Below are positions 29,853 through 41,208 of a stretch of 64,000 nucleotides of DNA, piece by piece (positions within the stretch are counted from its first letter, which is position 1; each line of letters begins with the position of its first letter). Both the position numbers and the translations under genes were made by a program. The notes below the pieces were generated by a model. That model was not told the origin of the DNA, did no database searches, and saw only the letters and a program-made list of their open reading frames with translations. The DNA is from an uncultured bacterium (GTDB lineage: Bacteria; Bacillota; Clostridia; TANB77; CAG-508): the NCBI GenBank assembly GCA_905215935.1, contig CAJMRY010000002.1, positions 248,001-312,000 of the forward strand, in the 5' to 3' direction.

Positions 29853-31623
29853 ATGGATAACAAATATAATTGGGACTTAACACAAATTTTCAAAAACGAA
29901 GAAGATTTTAATAAAAGTAAGGACGAATTATATAAAATTTTAGATAAGATAAAAGGATTTCAAGGAAAACTATGCGATTCAGCAGAAAATCTATATAATT
30001 GTTATTATCTATACGAAAAAGCAGAAGAATTATTTGAAAAAATATACCCATATGGAATGTTAAAATACCATCTAGATATGGCAAATCAAGACTCAATAAA
30101 ATTTTTTAAATTAGTAGAAAAAATAGAAGCAGATTTTAGTATAGCAGTTTCATATATTACTCCAGAAATAATAGAGCAAGATGAAGCTAAAATTCAGGGA
30201 TTTTTTAAAGATAAGAAGGAATTAAACAAATACAAGCGAGATATTGAAGAAATACTAGAAAAGAAAAAATATATATTAAGCAAAGAAGAAGAAAATTTAA
30301 TATCAAAATATTCTGAAATTTTTGCAAATTCTGAAAACACCTATGATATATTTACAAATGCAGAATTAAAATATGGGAAAATAAAAAATGAAGATGGAGA
30401 AGAAGTAGAACTTACAGATGCTACATATATAAATTTTCTAAAAAGCAAAAATAGAAATGTAAGAAAAGATGCTTTTAATTTAATGTATAATAGCTATCAA
30501 AAATATATAAATACAATTGCAGAATTATATATATCAAGAGTAAAATATTCTACTATAACAAGTAATATAAGAAATTATAAATCATCACTAGAAAAAGCAG
30601 TAATACATGATGATGCAAGTATTAAAGTATATGACACCTTAGTTAATACTGTAAATAAAATGATAAATATAAATCATGAATTCATAGACTTAAAAAGAAA
30701 ATTATTAAAATTAGATTCGTTTAATATGTATGATATATATTGTAATCCATTAGAATTAGACTTTGATAAAATAACATTTGCGCAAGCAAAAGAAGAAGTA
30801 TTAAATGCTTTATCTATACTTGGAAAAGATTATATTAAATTGCTAAACGAAGCTTTTGATAATAGATGGATAGATGTATATGAAAAAGAAAACAAAAGGG
30901 CTCGGAGCATATAGTATGGGAATATATGGTCTGCATCCATTTGTTTTAACTAATTTTATAGGAGACAAAAGAGATACAAGCACCATTGCCCACGAACTTG
31001 GTCATGCAATGCATTCATATTATTCAGATAATAACCAAAATGTATTAGATGCAAGTTATACAATAATGGTTGCAGAAGTTGCATCAACTGTTAATGAAAT
31101 TTTATTAAGCAGTTACCAAATAAAAAATGAAGCGGATAGGGTAAAAAAAGCAAGTTTAATATATGAAATGCTAGAAATGATAAGAGCAACACTATTTAGA
31201 CAAACTATGTTTGCGGAATTCGAGAAAATAGTGCACGCAAAAATAGAAGAAGGACAAATGCTATCAGCAGAAGATTTAAATAATATTCATTATGATTTAA
31301 ATAAAAAATATTTTGGAAGTTCTATAGAAGTAGATGAAAATATTAAATATGAATGGGCAAGAATACCACATTTCTACAGTTGTTTTTATGTATATAAATA
31401 TGCAACTGGAATATCAGCTGCGATTGCCATAGTAAGTAAAATATTAAATGGAGAGCCAGGATATGTAGAAAGATATAAAGAGATGTTAAAACAAGGAAAA
31501 ACAAAAAAATCAATAGATTTATTAAAAATGGTAGATGTAGATTTGGAAAGTAGCAAACCATATGAAGATGCAATAAATTTTTACAAGAAAAATATAGAAG
31601 AATTAAAAAGACTAATTAAATAA
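29853..31623 (+). CDS. pepF: Oligoendopeptidase F, one CGG +1 site
   Basis: AAAGGAGAA precedes the ATG. About 589 aa, normal for M3B peptidases. N-terminal helical domain, then at CGG 30903-30905 (GCT CGG A) the +1 frame gives GAYSMGIYGLHPFVLTNF, the conserved segment before the active site, and IAHELGHAMHS with the zinc motif HELGH. Ordinary decoding ends at 30914 before the catalytic centre. It cleaves cytosolic oligopeptides. Single-gene unit. Confidence 0.93.
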
Positions 31624-31847
31624 TCGACAGTTATGTTATGTAAATAAATTTTTCAGAATATATTAAAAAGGACAATTTCGAATGAATAAATGTTTTGTGA
31701 GGTTTATATATTTGAAATTGTTCTTTTTAAATATATAAAATATTTCAGACTATATTTTGACAACTTTTAATAATATAAAAATAAAATGTAGAAAGGAGTG
31801 TATGGTGTATTTAAGTTATTAAATATATCATACAAGAAATTAAATAA

Positions 31848-32646
31848 ATGAGAGAAATAGTATTTCCATTATTAAATTTAAAATTAAATATAAATTCCAT
31901 CATGTTTAATATGTTTGGAATTAACATTTATTGGTATGCTTTTCTAATAGTATTTTCCATTATATTGGGGATAATAATTTGCAAAAAAAATGAGGGAAAG
32001 TTTGGAATAAAATTTGATAATATATTAGATTTATTAATATATGTTTTGCCAATATCTATAATATGTGCAAGAATATATTATGTGATCTTTAGCCTGAATT
32101 CATATATGCAAAATCCATTTGAAATATTTAATATTAGAGATGGTGGGCTTGCAATATATGGAGGAATAATAGGTGCAGTAATTACAATTTTAATATATTG
32201 CAAAAGAAAGAAAATATCTGCTTTAGATGTATTGGATTATGTAGCACCTTGTCTTGCTTTAGGTCAATGTATAGGAAGATGGGGCAACTTTTTTAATGTA
32301 GAAGCACATGGAGAAATTACTAAATCGATATTTAGAATGGGAATAATAGAAAATGGAAATTATATAGAAGTTCATCCTACATTTCTTTATGAATCAATAG
32401 GAACATTAATAATATTTATAATATTAACGATATTACAAAGAAAAAGAAAATTTAAAGGGCAGATTACATATATATATTTGGTGATGTACTCATTTATTAG
32501 ATTCTTAATAGAAAATCTTAGAACAGATAGTTTAATGTTTATGAATTTCAGAGTGTCTCGGAGTACTTTCTGTATGTATATTTATAATATTTAGTGGTTT
32601 ATTAATATATAATTATAAAAAAGAAAGTGAGAATAATAAAATATGA
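31848..32646 (+). CDS. lgt: Prolipoprotein diacylglyceryl transferase, one CGG +1 site
   Basis: 265 aa with seven TM segments. Family motifs: NIYWYAFLI, RDGGLAIYGGIIGA (Lgt HGGL-like region), GQCIGRWGNFFNVEAHG (signature), HPTFLYES. CGG 32559-32561 (TCT CGG A) lies in the last TM helix; the +1 frame gives GVLSVCIFII and ends at 32646, overlapping the next gene by ATGA. Ordinary decoding ends at 32593, one helix short. It transfers diacylglycerol to lipobox cysteines at the membrane. The ribosome binding site is weak. Confidence 0.88.
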
Positions 32647-33380
32647 TATTTTCAAAGCCAGGAACATATAAAGAATGTGGATTATTTAGTTTTGGTCATT
32701 TATCATTAATAATATCAACTATAATAGGAATTTGCATAGCAGTTAAATGTACAAAAATAAAAGAAAAAAGTGATATAAAAGTTATAATAATAAAAACAAC
32801 TATATTAGTTTGGGCGCTAGAAATAATAAAGATAATCTTTAATTTAAAAATAGGAAATGGAAATAATATTAATACTTATGTACCATTATATTATTGTAGT
32901 ATTTTGTTATATGCTGGAATATTTAGCTCTGTAAAAAATAAAGTTATAAAAAGAATTGGAGACGTATTTTTAGCAACTGGTGGAATAGTTGCTGGAATTG
33001 TTTTTATTGTTTTTCCAACAACATCGTTATTAACATATCCAATATTTCATTATATAAGTATACAAAGTTTTGTGTATCATGGGGCAATGATTTATTTAGG
33101 AATAATTATAAATAAATATAAATATATACAAATAGAGAAAAAAGATATTTTATATTATGCAGGACTAATTTTATTAATTTGTATAATAGCATACATTATA
33201 AATAGCATATTTGACAGTAATTTAATGTTTATTTCAAAAGATTTTCCAGCAAATCCAATTACTATTTTATATAAGATTACAGGAAGAGCCTTTCCAATAG
33301 TTATGACTATCTGTCAGATGACTTTGCCATTTTATGTTGTATATGGTATAAATAAAATTTTATCTAAAAACGTATATTGA
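32643..33380 (+). CDS. YwaF-family (TIGR02206-like) membrane protein
   Basis: 245 aa, about six to seven TM segments. VPLYYCSILLY near residue 80 and FGHLSLI near 17 resemble the YwaF/TMEM164 family. Start overlaps the lgt stop by ATGA, so translation is coupled with lgt. Function unknown. Confidence 0.65.
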   Translation: MIFSKPGTYKECGLFSFGHLSLIISTIIGICIAVKCTKIKEKSDIKVIIIKTTILVWALEIIKIIFNLKIGNGNNINTYVPLYYCSILLYAGIFSSVKNKVIKRIGDVFLATGGIVAGIVFIVFPTTSLLTYPIFHYISIQSFVYHGAMIYLGIIINKYKYIQIEKKDILYYAGLILLICIIAYIINSIFDSNLMFISKDFPANPITILYKITGRAFPIVMTICQMTLPFYVVYGINKILSKNVY

Positions 33381-33392
33381 TTTATTTTGGGT

Positions 33393-33428
33393 AGAGACAT
33401 TGTATTTTTTCACAATGTCTCTTTTGTC
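33393..33428 (+). terminator. Rho-independent terminator
   Basis: AGAGACATTGT / ACAATGTCTCT hairpin followed by TTTGTCTT, after the YwaF-like gene. Confidence 0.83.
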
Positions 33429-33492
33429 TTATCTATTTCATTTTTTTCATTTATATGATATAAAATATTTAGTATAAAAGGGGGAGATAAGT

Positions 33493-34125
33493 ATGTTAGA
33501 TAATATTGAAGTTTTATTTCACAGTTCTATTAAATTCAATTTTAGTAATAAAAAAATATATATTGATCCATATGGATTACAAGAATCTACAAAAGATGCA
33601 GATATAATATTTATAACACATGACCATTATGATCATTTTTCGATTAATGATATAGAAAAGATTAAAAAGAAAGATACAGTATTTATATTACCAAAAAGTA
33701 TGAATGAAAAAGCAATTAAAAGTGGAATTGAAACTGATAAAATTATAGAAGTAGAACCAAATAAAGAATATAAATATCAAGAATTAAAATTTAAAACAAT
33801 ACCATCATATAATATAAATAAAAAATTCCATACAAAAGATAATAATTGGGTAGGTTATATAATTGAAGTTAATAATATAAGATATTATATTGCTGGAGAT
33901 ACAGACATTACACCAGAAAGTAAAAATGTGATATGTGATATAGCATTTGTTCCAATTGGTGGAACATATACTATGAATTTTAAAGAAGCAGCAAAGCTTG
34001 TGAATGAAATAAAACCTAAAATTGTAGTACCAATTCATTATGGAGAGGTTGTTGGGACAAAGCAGGATGCAGAGAAATTTAAAAGTATTCTAAATAAAAA
34101 AATAGAATGTGTAATTATGATATAA
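33493..34125 (+). CDS. Metallo-beta-lactamase fold hydrolase (UlaG-like)
   Basis: 210 aa after GGGGGAG. Metal site FITHDHYDHFS (HxHxDH), AGDTDITPE and a late PIHYGE with the final histidine. The short, single-domain form matches UlaG/YtkL-like hydrolases. Substrate unknown, cytosolic. Confidence 0.85.
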   Translation: MLDNIEVLFHSSIKFNFSNKKIYIDPYGLQESTKDADIIFITHDHYDHFSINDIEKIKKKDTVFILPKSMNEKAIKSGIETDKIIEVEPNKEYKYQELKFKTIPSYNINKKFHTKDNNWVGYIIEVNNIRYYIAGDTDITPESKNVICDIAFVPIGGTYTMNFKEAAKLVNEIKPKIVVPIHYGEVVGTKQDAEKFKSILNKKIECVIMI

Positions 34126-34170
34126 AATAGTATTAGTGTAAGAAAAAATATAATTAAAATTAATAGAATA

Positions 34171-34207
34171 AACAAAGACCCACAAATAAGTGGATCTCTG
34201 TTTATTT
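34171..34207. terminator. Terminator between convergent genes
   Basis: AAACAAAGACCCAC / GTGGATCTCTGTTTA with minor mismatches, T tract on the right and A tract on the left, between the MBL gene and the island C gene. Confidence 0.7.
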
Positions 34208-34225
34208 TTATGAATTGATGGCAAA

Positions 34226-35020
34226 TTACACATCAGCATATTCACAAAGCACTTCATAAGCTTTCTCAGCCATATTTGGAGAGAGCGTTGATTCGAAAAC
34301 TTTTCTGTATCCTGCAATAATGCTGGAATATCCATATCCGGGCTGAAGTAATATTTCGCGAGCGAAATGATACTTTTTGATACAGCTTGTTATAAGCGTT
34401 GCTGTAAATAACGCATATTCACCATAGGTATGGCAATACTGGGATTTATCGAACTTTTCGCCAGAAGCAAAATGATCGAAAACAAACTTGGATACATTAG
34501 TCTGGTCGATATCAGGATTATCATGGCGATAACCTCTTGCATCAGTTTCAGCCTCACGAATAAGGTATGAAATTTTTGCGGCAGCATTTTCAAGATCGTC
34601 TGCAGCTGTAACAAGTGCTACATAAAGATAACTAACCTGCGAAATGCAAAGTTGCAAGCGACCATGATACAACATAACGTCACGGAAAACCCGAATGCTT
34701 TCGTCGAAAGGTTTTTCAAAGTCTTCCTTGAGAAGATACTTGTCAAACCTTTCAAGACCAAGAACGTTGTGTGAAATCTTAGCATCACAGAACTTTCCAA
34801 AAAGTTTGTACTGATCAACACGACCGTCATCATGATGTTCTGCACAAAGAAGGAGTAACTCCTTACTGATAGATACACCACTTTTTTCATAGAGTTTTTC
34901 AGCAAAACGTATTACGTTTTCTATGTGTAAACGTTTTGCATCAAGGATATTAGAACCTTTAAAAATGTCGAAATAACGGTTGCCGAGGTGGTACTGGTTG
35001 ATTAAACTGTTTGTAAACAT
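34226..35020 (-). CDS. HD-domain protein (island C)
   Basis: ATG 35020 has AGAAGGA upstream; the longer reading to 35128 lacks a ribosome binding site. 264 aa. HD motif LLLLCAEHHDDGRVDQ near residue 50-65 preceded by RLHIENV, which supplies the first histidine; later YHGRLQL. Suggests a metal-dependent phosphohydrolase, substrate unknown. GC-richer than flanks. Codon 110 is in-frame CGG (34691-34693, ATT CGG G) used as Arg in SIRVFRD. Confidence 0.7.
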   Translation of the reverse strand: MFTNSLINQYHLGNRYFDIFKGSNILDAKRLHIENVIRFAEKLYEKSGVSISKELLLLCAEHHDDGRVDQYKLFGKFCDAKISHNVLGLERFDKYLLKEDFEKPFDESIRVFRDVMLYHGRLQLCISQVSYLYVALVTAADDLENAAAKISYLIREAETDARGYRHDNPDIDQTNVSKFVFDHFASGEKFDKSQYCHTYGEYALFTATLITSCIKKYHFAREILLQPGYGYSSIIAGYRKVFESTLSPNMAEKAYEVLCEYADV

Positions 35021-35310
35021 AAAAATCCTTCTTTCTCCCAAGCTAAGCTTAGGTGTTGTTGAAAATAGTAAATGCAAAAGCTGAAAAAGAAGCCGTAAAC
35101 GTGAAATTCTCACGCAACAATTTTCCAAATCAACTAATGAATAAATAAATTATATCATATTCACATAAAATTGTAAACAAATAGTAATATTGTAACAATA
35201 ATGTAAACTTCTATTATTTACTTTTTTTAACAATTTATATTGAAAAATAAAAATTTATGTTATAATAAAAGCAAATTTACGAAAGAATAATAACAAGGAG
35301 GAAAAACAAA

Positions 35311-37938
35311 ATGGATAAAAAATATGTATACCTTTTTCAAGAAGGAAATGCAAATATGAGAGAACTGTTAGGAGGAAAAGGAGCAAACTTAGCAGAGATG
35401 ACTAATCTTGGAATGCCAATTCCTCGGAGGTTTTACAATAACAACTGAAAGCTGTAACGAATATTATGCAAATGATGAGAAAATTTCAGAAAAAATAATA
35501 AATCAAATATATGATGCTCTTGGTAAATTAGAAAAAGAGACAGGAAAAGTTTTAGGAAGCAAAGAAAATCCTTTGCTTGTTTCAGTAAGATCTGGAGCTA
35601 GAGCTTCTATGCCAGGAATGATGGATACTATATTAAACTTAGGAATTAATGATGAAGTAGTTAAAGCACTAGCAGAAAAAAATAGAAGATTTGCTTATGA
35701 TAGTTATAGAAGATTTATTCAAATGTATAGTGATGTTGTAAAAGAAATACCAAAAAGTTTATTTGAAAAAGCAATAGATACTAAAAAAATGCAAAGAGGA
35801 CTTACTTTAGATACAGATATGGATGCAAACGATTTAGAAGATTTAGTAAAAGTATTTAAAGGAATATATAAAGAACAAATTGGAGAAGATTTTCCACAAG
35901 ATTCTAAAGCACAATTAATAGATTCTGTAAAAGCAGTATTTCGTTCATGGAATAACCCAAGAGCAATAACATATAGAAAATTAAACGATATACCACATTC
36001 TTGGGGAACTGCTGTTAATATTCAAGAAATGGTTTTTGGAAATATGGGTGATGATTGTGGAACAGGTGTTGCATTTTCACGTAACCCAGCTAACCGGTGA
36101 AAACAAAATATTTGGAGAATTTTTAATGAATGCACAAGGAGAAGATGTTGTTGCAGGAATTAGAACACCTAATCCAATGGAAACTTTAAAAGAAGTAAAT
36201 GAAAAAGCATATAATGATTTTGTAAGATATGCACATAGATTAGAGAATCATTATAGAGATATGCAAGATATGGAATTTACCATAGAACATGGAAAGCTAT
36301 ATATATTGCAAACAAGAAATGGTAAACGTACAGCGAATGCAGCATTAAAGATTGCAGTAGATTTAGTTAAAGAAGGAAAAATTAGTGAGAAAGAAGCAGT
36401 TTTAAGAATAGAACCAAAGCAATTAGAACAATTACTACATCCAAATTTTAATGTAGAAAGTTTAAAATCTGCTAAAGTTATTGCAAAAGGCTTAGCTGCA
36501 TCACCAGGTGCCGCAACAGGAAAAGTAGTATTTTCAGCAGAAAAAGCAGAAGAGCTTCATCAGAATGGAGAAAGAGACTTAATATTAGTAAGACTTGAAA
36601 CATCACCAGAAGATATAGAAGGAATGGTAGTATGTAATGGAGTTTTAACTATAAGAGGTGGAATGACATCACATGCAGCTGTTGTTGCTCGTGGTATGGG
36701 AACTTGTTGCGTAGCAGGTTGCTCAGATATTACAATAAACGAAGATGAAAAGGTATTTTTCACACCAGATGGAAAATGCTATCATGAAGGTGACTATATA
36801 TCACTTGATGGTTCTACAGGAAAAGTATATGGCGAAAAAGTAGAAACAGAAGAAGCCTCATTATCTGGAGATTTTAGCGTATTAATGAATTGGGCAGATT
36901 CTTATAGAAAACTAGGAATTCGTACAAATGCAGATACCAAAAAAGATGCAAAACAAGCATACAAATTTGGAGCAGAAGGAATAGGACTTTGCAGGACAGA
37001 GCATATGTTCTTTGATCAAGATAGAATTGCAGCAATTAGAGAAATGATAGTATCTAAAACTGCTACGCAAAGAGAGCAAGCTTTATCAAAATTACTTCCT
37101 ATGCAAAGGGGAGATTTTGAAGGTTTATATAGAGCAATGGAAGGTCATCCAGTAACAATAAGATTATTAGATCCACCATTACATGAATTTTTACCACATG
37201 AAGATTCAGAAATAGACCAGCTTGCAAAAGATATGGGAATGACTTTTGATGAATTAAAAGCTATAGTTGTAGACTTACATGAATTTAATCCAATGATGGG
37301 GCATAGAGGATGTAGATTAGACGTAACTTATCCAGAAATAGCTAGTATGCAAACAAGAGCTATTATTGAAGCCGCAATAAATGTTAATAAAGAAGGAATG
37401 AATATTGTTCCAGAAATCATGATTCCATTAATTGGTGATTCAAAAGAGTTAAAATATGTTAAAAATATAATTACACAAACAGCTGATGAAATAATTATTA
37501 GTTCTGGCATGAGTTTAAAATATCATGTTGGAACAATGATAGAAATACCAAGAGCATGTTTAATCGCAGATGAAATTGCAGAAGATGCTGAATTTTTCTC
37601 ATTTGGTACAAATGATTTGACACAACTATGTTTTGGATTTAGTCGTGATGATGCAGGAAAATTCTTAAATTCATATTATGATAAAGGAATATATGAATTT
37701 GATCCATTTGCTAAAATAGATACGGATGGAGTTGGAAAATTAGTTAAAATGGCAGTAGAACTTGGAAAGAAAACTAGACCAGATATTAAACTTGGTATTT
37801 GTCGGAGAACATGGAGGAAATCCACCTACAATAGAATTTTGTCATAAAGTTGGATTAAGTTATGTATCATGCTCTCCATATAGAGTTCCGATTGCAAGAC
37901 TTGCAGCAGCACAAGCAGCAATTAAAGATGCAATGTAA
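35311..37938 (+). CDS. ppdK: Pyruvate, phosphate dikinase, three CGG +1 sites
   Basis: AAGGAGG precedes ATG 35311. Full length after shifts is about 874 aa, the family norm. N-terminal ATP-grasp with LGGKGANLAEM; CGG 35425 (CCT CGG A) restores PGGFTITTE; CGG 36095 (AAC CGG T) restores RNPANGENKIFGE; the phosphohistidine loop is GGMTSHAAVVARG; CGG 37803 (TGT CGG A) restores GICGEHGGNPPT directly at the catalytic cysteine, and the C-terminus continues to 37938. It interconverts pyruvate and PEP using ATP and phosphate. Ordinary decoding gives three useless pieces. Confidence 0.96.
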
Positions 37939-37978
37939 TTATAAATCGAAATAAAAGTAAGAAGGTGAAGGATAAATA

Positions 37979-38773
37979 ATGGGATTAAGAGACTTTTTTA
38001 ATAATATAATAAGCAAAATAACAGGTAAAGAGATTAAAAGATTACCACCACCTAAAAAAGTAATTCAAGAAGATTTTGTACCAGAAGTAGAAAAAAATGC
38101 ATATGTAGAAGCATATACTAAAAGAATAAATAGCGAAAAAAGTGAATTTAAAATAAATGAAGATGGAACAAGAATTAAATTCACAGATCAAAAAACAAAT
38201 AAACCAGTAGAAGTTCAAAGGATGACTAAAATAAAGAGTGGATTTGAATATAATGAAAGAAATATAGATTTATATAAGGCAATCTATGCATTTGGAAACA
38301 AAGAAGATAGAAAAATAAAGAAGATATATTTTGCACTTCCATCAGAAAAAGGAGTATTAGATTTATATAAAGGTTCTACTAAAAGAGCATCACTAAAAAA
38401 GAAATTAAGAATGATGTTTTCTCCAAGAATATTAGAAAGTAAAAAGGTTTTTTTAGGAATAATAATTGAAGATGAAATATATAATGATTATAGTATAGTA
38501 CAATCTGGTAAATTAGAGGAATATGTCGTAGAATTAGAAAAGAAAAGACAGATGATAAAAATGAACAAACAAAAAAGTAAGAATCAAGTAAAACAAACAA
38601 TTGATAAAAAAGATAAAATAAAGATGTTAGAAAATGAAACTAAAAGAGATAAATTAAATATAAAACAATCTAAAGTAACAAAAAGTAAAGTACAAAATGA
38701 AAGTGGAACTAGAAAAACAAAGGATATAATAAAAAGTTTAAATAAGTCAAGAGCTTTAAATGAGCAAAATTAG
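37979..38773 (+). CDS. Hypothetical basic protein
   Basis: 264 aa after AGAAGGTGAAGG. No family recognised. N-terminal MGLRDFFNNIISKITG is amphipathic, a central beta-rich region has LYKAIYAFGNKEDRKIKKI and a C-terminal ~90 residues are Lys/Ser/Asn-rich and probably disordered. No TM or signal peptide. Could bind nucleic acid through the basic tail, but that is only inference. Lies between ppdK and a hexapeptide transferase. Confidence 0.55.
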   Translation: MGLRDFFNNIISKITGKEIKRLPPPKKVIQEDFVPEVEKNAYVEAYTKRINSEKSEFKINEDGTRIKFTDQKTNKPVEVQRMTKIKSGFEYNERNIDLYKAIYAFGNKEDRKIKKIYFALPSEKGVLDLYKGSTKRASLKKKLRMMFSPRILESKKVFLGIIIEDEIYNDYSIVQSGKLEEYVVELEKKRQMIKMNKQKSKNQVKQTIDKKDKIKMLENETKRDKLNIKQSKVTKSKVQNESGTRKTKDIIKSLNKSRALNEQN

Positions 38774-38824
38774 TTGAAAAATATTTTAGAAAAAACAATT
38801 AGATGTAAATAAGGAGAGAAAATC

Positions 38825-39490
38825 ATGAAAGAATGTGAAATAAAAAATTTATACAATTTAGATGAAACAATAGCAAAAGATATATTTGAAGGATGCTTAT
38901 ATCCATGGGAAGTATTATCTAAGATTAAAGATTTTATCATAAATCTTGGAGAAAATTTAAACAATGAAGAATATGATAAAGTAGGTGAAAATGTATGGAT
39001 TGCAAAATCTGCAAAAGTAGCAAAATCTGCATATATTAATGGACCAGCAATAATTGGAAAAAATGCTGAAGTTAGACATTGCGCCTTTATTAGAGGAAAT
39101 GCAATTGTAGGCGAAAATGCAGTTGTAGGAAATTCTACAGAGCTTAAAAATGTTATATTATTTAATAATGTTCAAGTTCCGCATTATAATTATGTAGGAG
39201 ATTCTATACTAGGATATAAATCACATATGGGAGCAGGATCTATAACTTCTAATGTAAAATCTGATAAAAAACTAGTTATAGTAAAAAGCGAAGATGAAAA
39301 GATAGAAACAGGTTTAAAGAAATTTGGTGCAATGCTTGGAGATAATGTAGAAGTTGGTTGTGGAAGTGTGTTGAATCCTGGAACTGTAATAGGAAAGAAT
39401 ACAAATATTTACCCACTTTCTTCTGTAAGAGGTGTTGTTAAAGAAAATAGTATTTATAAAAAACATGGGGAAGTTATAGATAAATATTAA
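38825..39490 (+). CDS. Left-handed beta-helix (hexapeptide) transferase-like protein
   Basis: 221 aa after AAGGAGAGAAAATC. Hexapeptide repeats run from about residue 60 to 200: VWIAKSAKVAKSAYI, AIIGKNAEVRHCAFI, AIVGENAVVGNSTEL, SHMGAGSI, VEVGCGSVLNPGTVIG, the GlmU-C-like or UDP-sugar acyltransferase pattern. No N-terminal pyrophosphorylase domain. Acceptor unknown. Confidence 0.75.
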   Translation: MKECEIKNLYNLDETIAKDIFEGCLYPWEVLSKIKDFIINLGENLNNEEYDKVGENVWIAKSAKVAKSAYINGPAIIGKNAEVRHCAFIRGNAIVGENAVVGNSTELKNVILFNNVQVPHYNYVGDSILGYKSHMGAGSITSNVKSDKKLVIVKSEDEKIETGLKKFGAMLGDNVEVGCGSVLNPGTVIGKNTNIYPLSSVRGVVKENSIYKKHGEVIDKY

Positions 39491-39499
39491 TAAAAAGAT

Positions 39500-39765
39500 T
39501 GCAAAATCAAAACAAAGATGATAAAATATTTAAAGTTAAATATAAAAAATGTTGATTAGGACATGATTAAATAATCCCTTATTTAAAGTGAGATAAGAAT
39601 AGTGAGAACTTATCAATAACATTATTTAATTCCTACCTATGAATGAAATAGCAAACTATTTCCGGTTAAATATCGTTAAAATGAAAGAAGTTAAAATTAG
39701 AGGATGGTACCGTGCAAAAAAAAAAGCACGCCTTATGGTACTATCCTTTTTTGTATTCATATATA
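39500..39765 (+). promoter_or_regulatory. T-box leader before proS
   Basis: The antiterminator T-box GGATGGTACCGTG is at about 39702-39714 and the terminator arm GCACGCCTTATGGTACTATCC with TTTTTT follows by 39763. A CCT triplet in ATTCCTACC (about 39630) is a plausible Pro specifier. Uncharged tRNA-Pro would allow transcription. The 5' boundary is approximate. Confidence 0.8.
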
Positions 39766-39778
39766 CAAAAATTTGTAA

Positions 39779-39806
39779 TTGGACTAAAGAACCGTCACTT
39801 TGTCCA
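39779..39806. repeat. Short inverted repeat, copy 1
   Basis: GGAC...GAACCGTC...TTTGTCC imperfect palindrome between the T-box terminator and proS; a closely similar copy lies at 60989-61015. It resembles dispersed palindromes common in low-GC Clostridia genomes. Confidence 0.6.
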
Positions 39807-39827
39807 AAGGAAAAGGAGAATGATAAT

Positions 39828-41127
39828 ATGAGAGTATCAAAAATGGGAATGAAAAATGTAAAATTAAGTAATTTAGATGAAATGTATCCAGCACAAGATA
39901 TATTAATCCAAACAAATCAAGTAAAACAATATGGGAGTCGGAGTATATGCATATGATAATATTCCATTAAAGGTGCAAGATAATATTGAAGAAATTATAA
40001 AGAAACATTTTAATAAAGCTGATTGCATAGAAGTACAAATGCCATTATTACAACAAGAAGAAATTTGGAAGAGATCTGGTAGATATGATGGATATGTTGA
40101 AGATGGTGTTATGATGACATCCAAAACAGATAAAGGAAATTATTGTTTAGCGCCAACTGCAGAAGAAGCAATTACAACTTTTGCTGAAAATAGAGTTACA
40201 TCACATAAGCAATTACCAGTAGTATTTTATCAAATAGGACCTAAATTTAGAAATGAAATTAGAAATAGAGGTTATTTATTAAGAGGAAAAGAATTCTTAA
40301 TGTTTGATTTATATAGTTTTGATAAAGATGAAGAATCTATGATGAAAACTTATAAAAAGATAAAAGAAACGTACTTTAAAGCATTTGAGGAATTACAATT
40401 AGATATAGTAGCAGTTGCAGCAGATAATGGTTCTATGGGAGGAAAAAATTCAGAAGAGATAATGGCACTATCTAGAATTGGTGAAGATACAATACTTTTT
40501 GATGAAGAAACAAAACAAGGTTTAAATATTGAAGTATTAGAAAAAGAAAATGCTGAAGATTATTTAAAAGAAGTATATAATATAAATAATATTAAAAAAC
40601 TAAAAGAACAAAAAGCAGTTGAATTAGGTCATATTTTTGCACTTGGAACAAAATATTCAGAATCTATGGGAATAAATTATATAGATAATGAAAACAATAA
40701 CAAACCATTTTATATGGGATGCTATGGAATTGGTGTTAGTAGAGTACTTGGATTAATGTATGAAAACAATGTAATAAAAGAGAATGATAAAGTAGTGGGA
40801 TTTTCTTTGCCAATTTCTGTCACACCATACTATGTATATCTAATTAGTAACGATAAGAAAAAAGAACAATTAGAAGATTTATATGAAAAATTTAATGACA
40901 AAGATATAAATGTTATTATAGATGATGTAAAAGGTTCAATAGGGGAAAAAATAAGAAATGCCAAAATACTTGGAATTCCATATGTTGCAATCATGGGAAA
41001 TAATACAGAAGAAGGATTTATAGAGTTAGAAAGAACAAAAGATGGAGAAAAGAAAACGTTTGCAATAGAAGATTTAGTAAAAGAAATAGAAAATATGAAA
41101 TGGAACAAAAAAGATATTACATTTTAA
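39828..41127 (+). CDS. proS: Prolyl-tRNA synthetase (short form), one CGG +1 site
   Basis: ATG 39828 with AAAGGAG upstream; an in-frame ATG at 39639 belongs to the leader. 432 aa, lacking the editing insertion, as in short ProS forms. CGG 39939-39941 (AGT CGG A) lies where the family has ASGIYSYLPL; the +1 frame gives GVYAYDNIPLK. Class II motifs: VQMPLLQQEEIWKRSGR, FRNEIRNRGYLLRGKEFLMFD (motif 2) and YMGCYGIGVSRVLG (motif 3). Ordinary decoding leaves a 38-residue peptide. Confidence 0.93.
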
Positions 41128-41208
41128 TAAAAAAGTAAAAATCCTTTATAAAGTATGGTATTTTTAAAATATAAAATAAAGTGCTAAAGATAGGAGAGAT
41201 GTAATAAT

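Noticed and set aside
39639..39956. Longer proS start at 39639
   Set aside because: This reading passes through the T-box leader and its terminator; ATG 39828 has a ribosome binding site and fits ProS.
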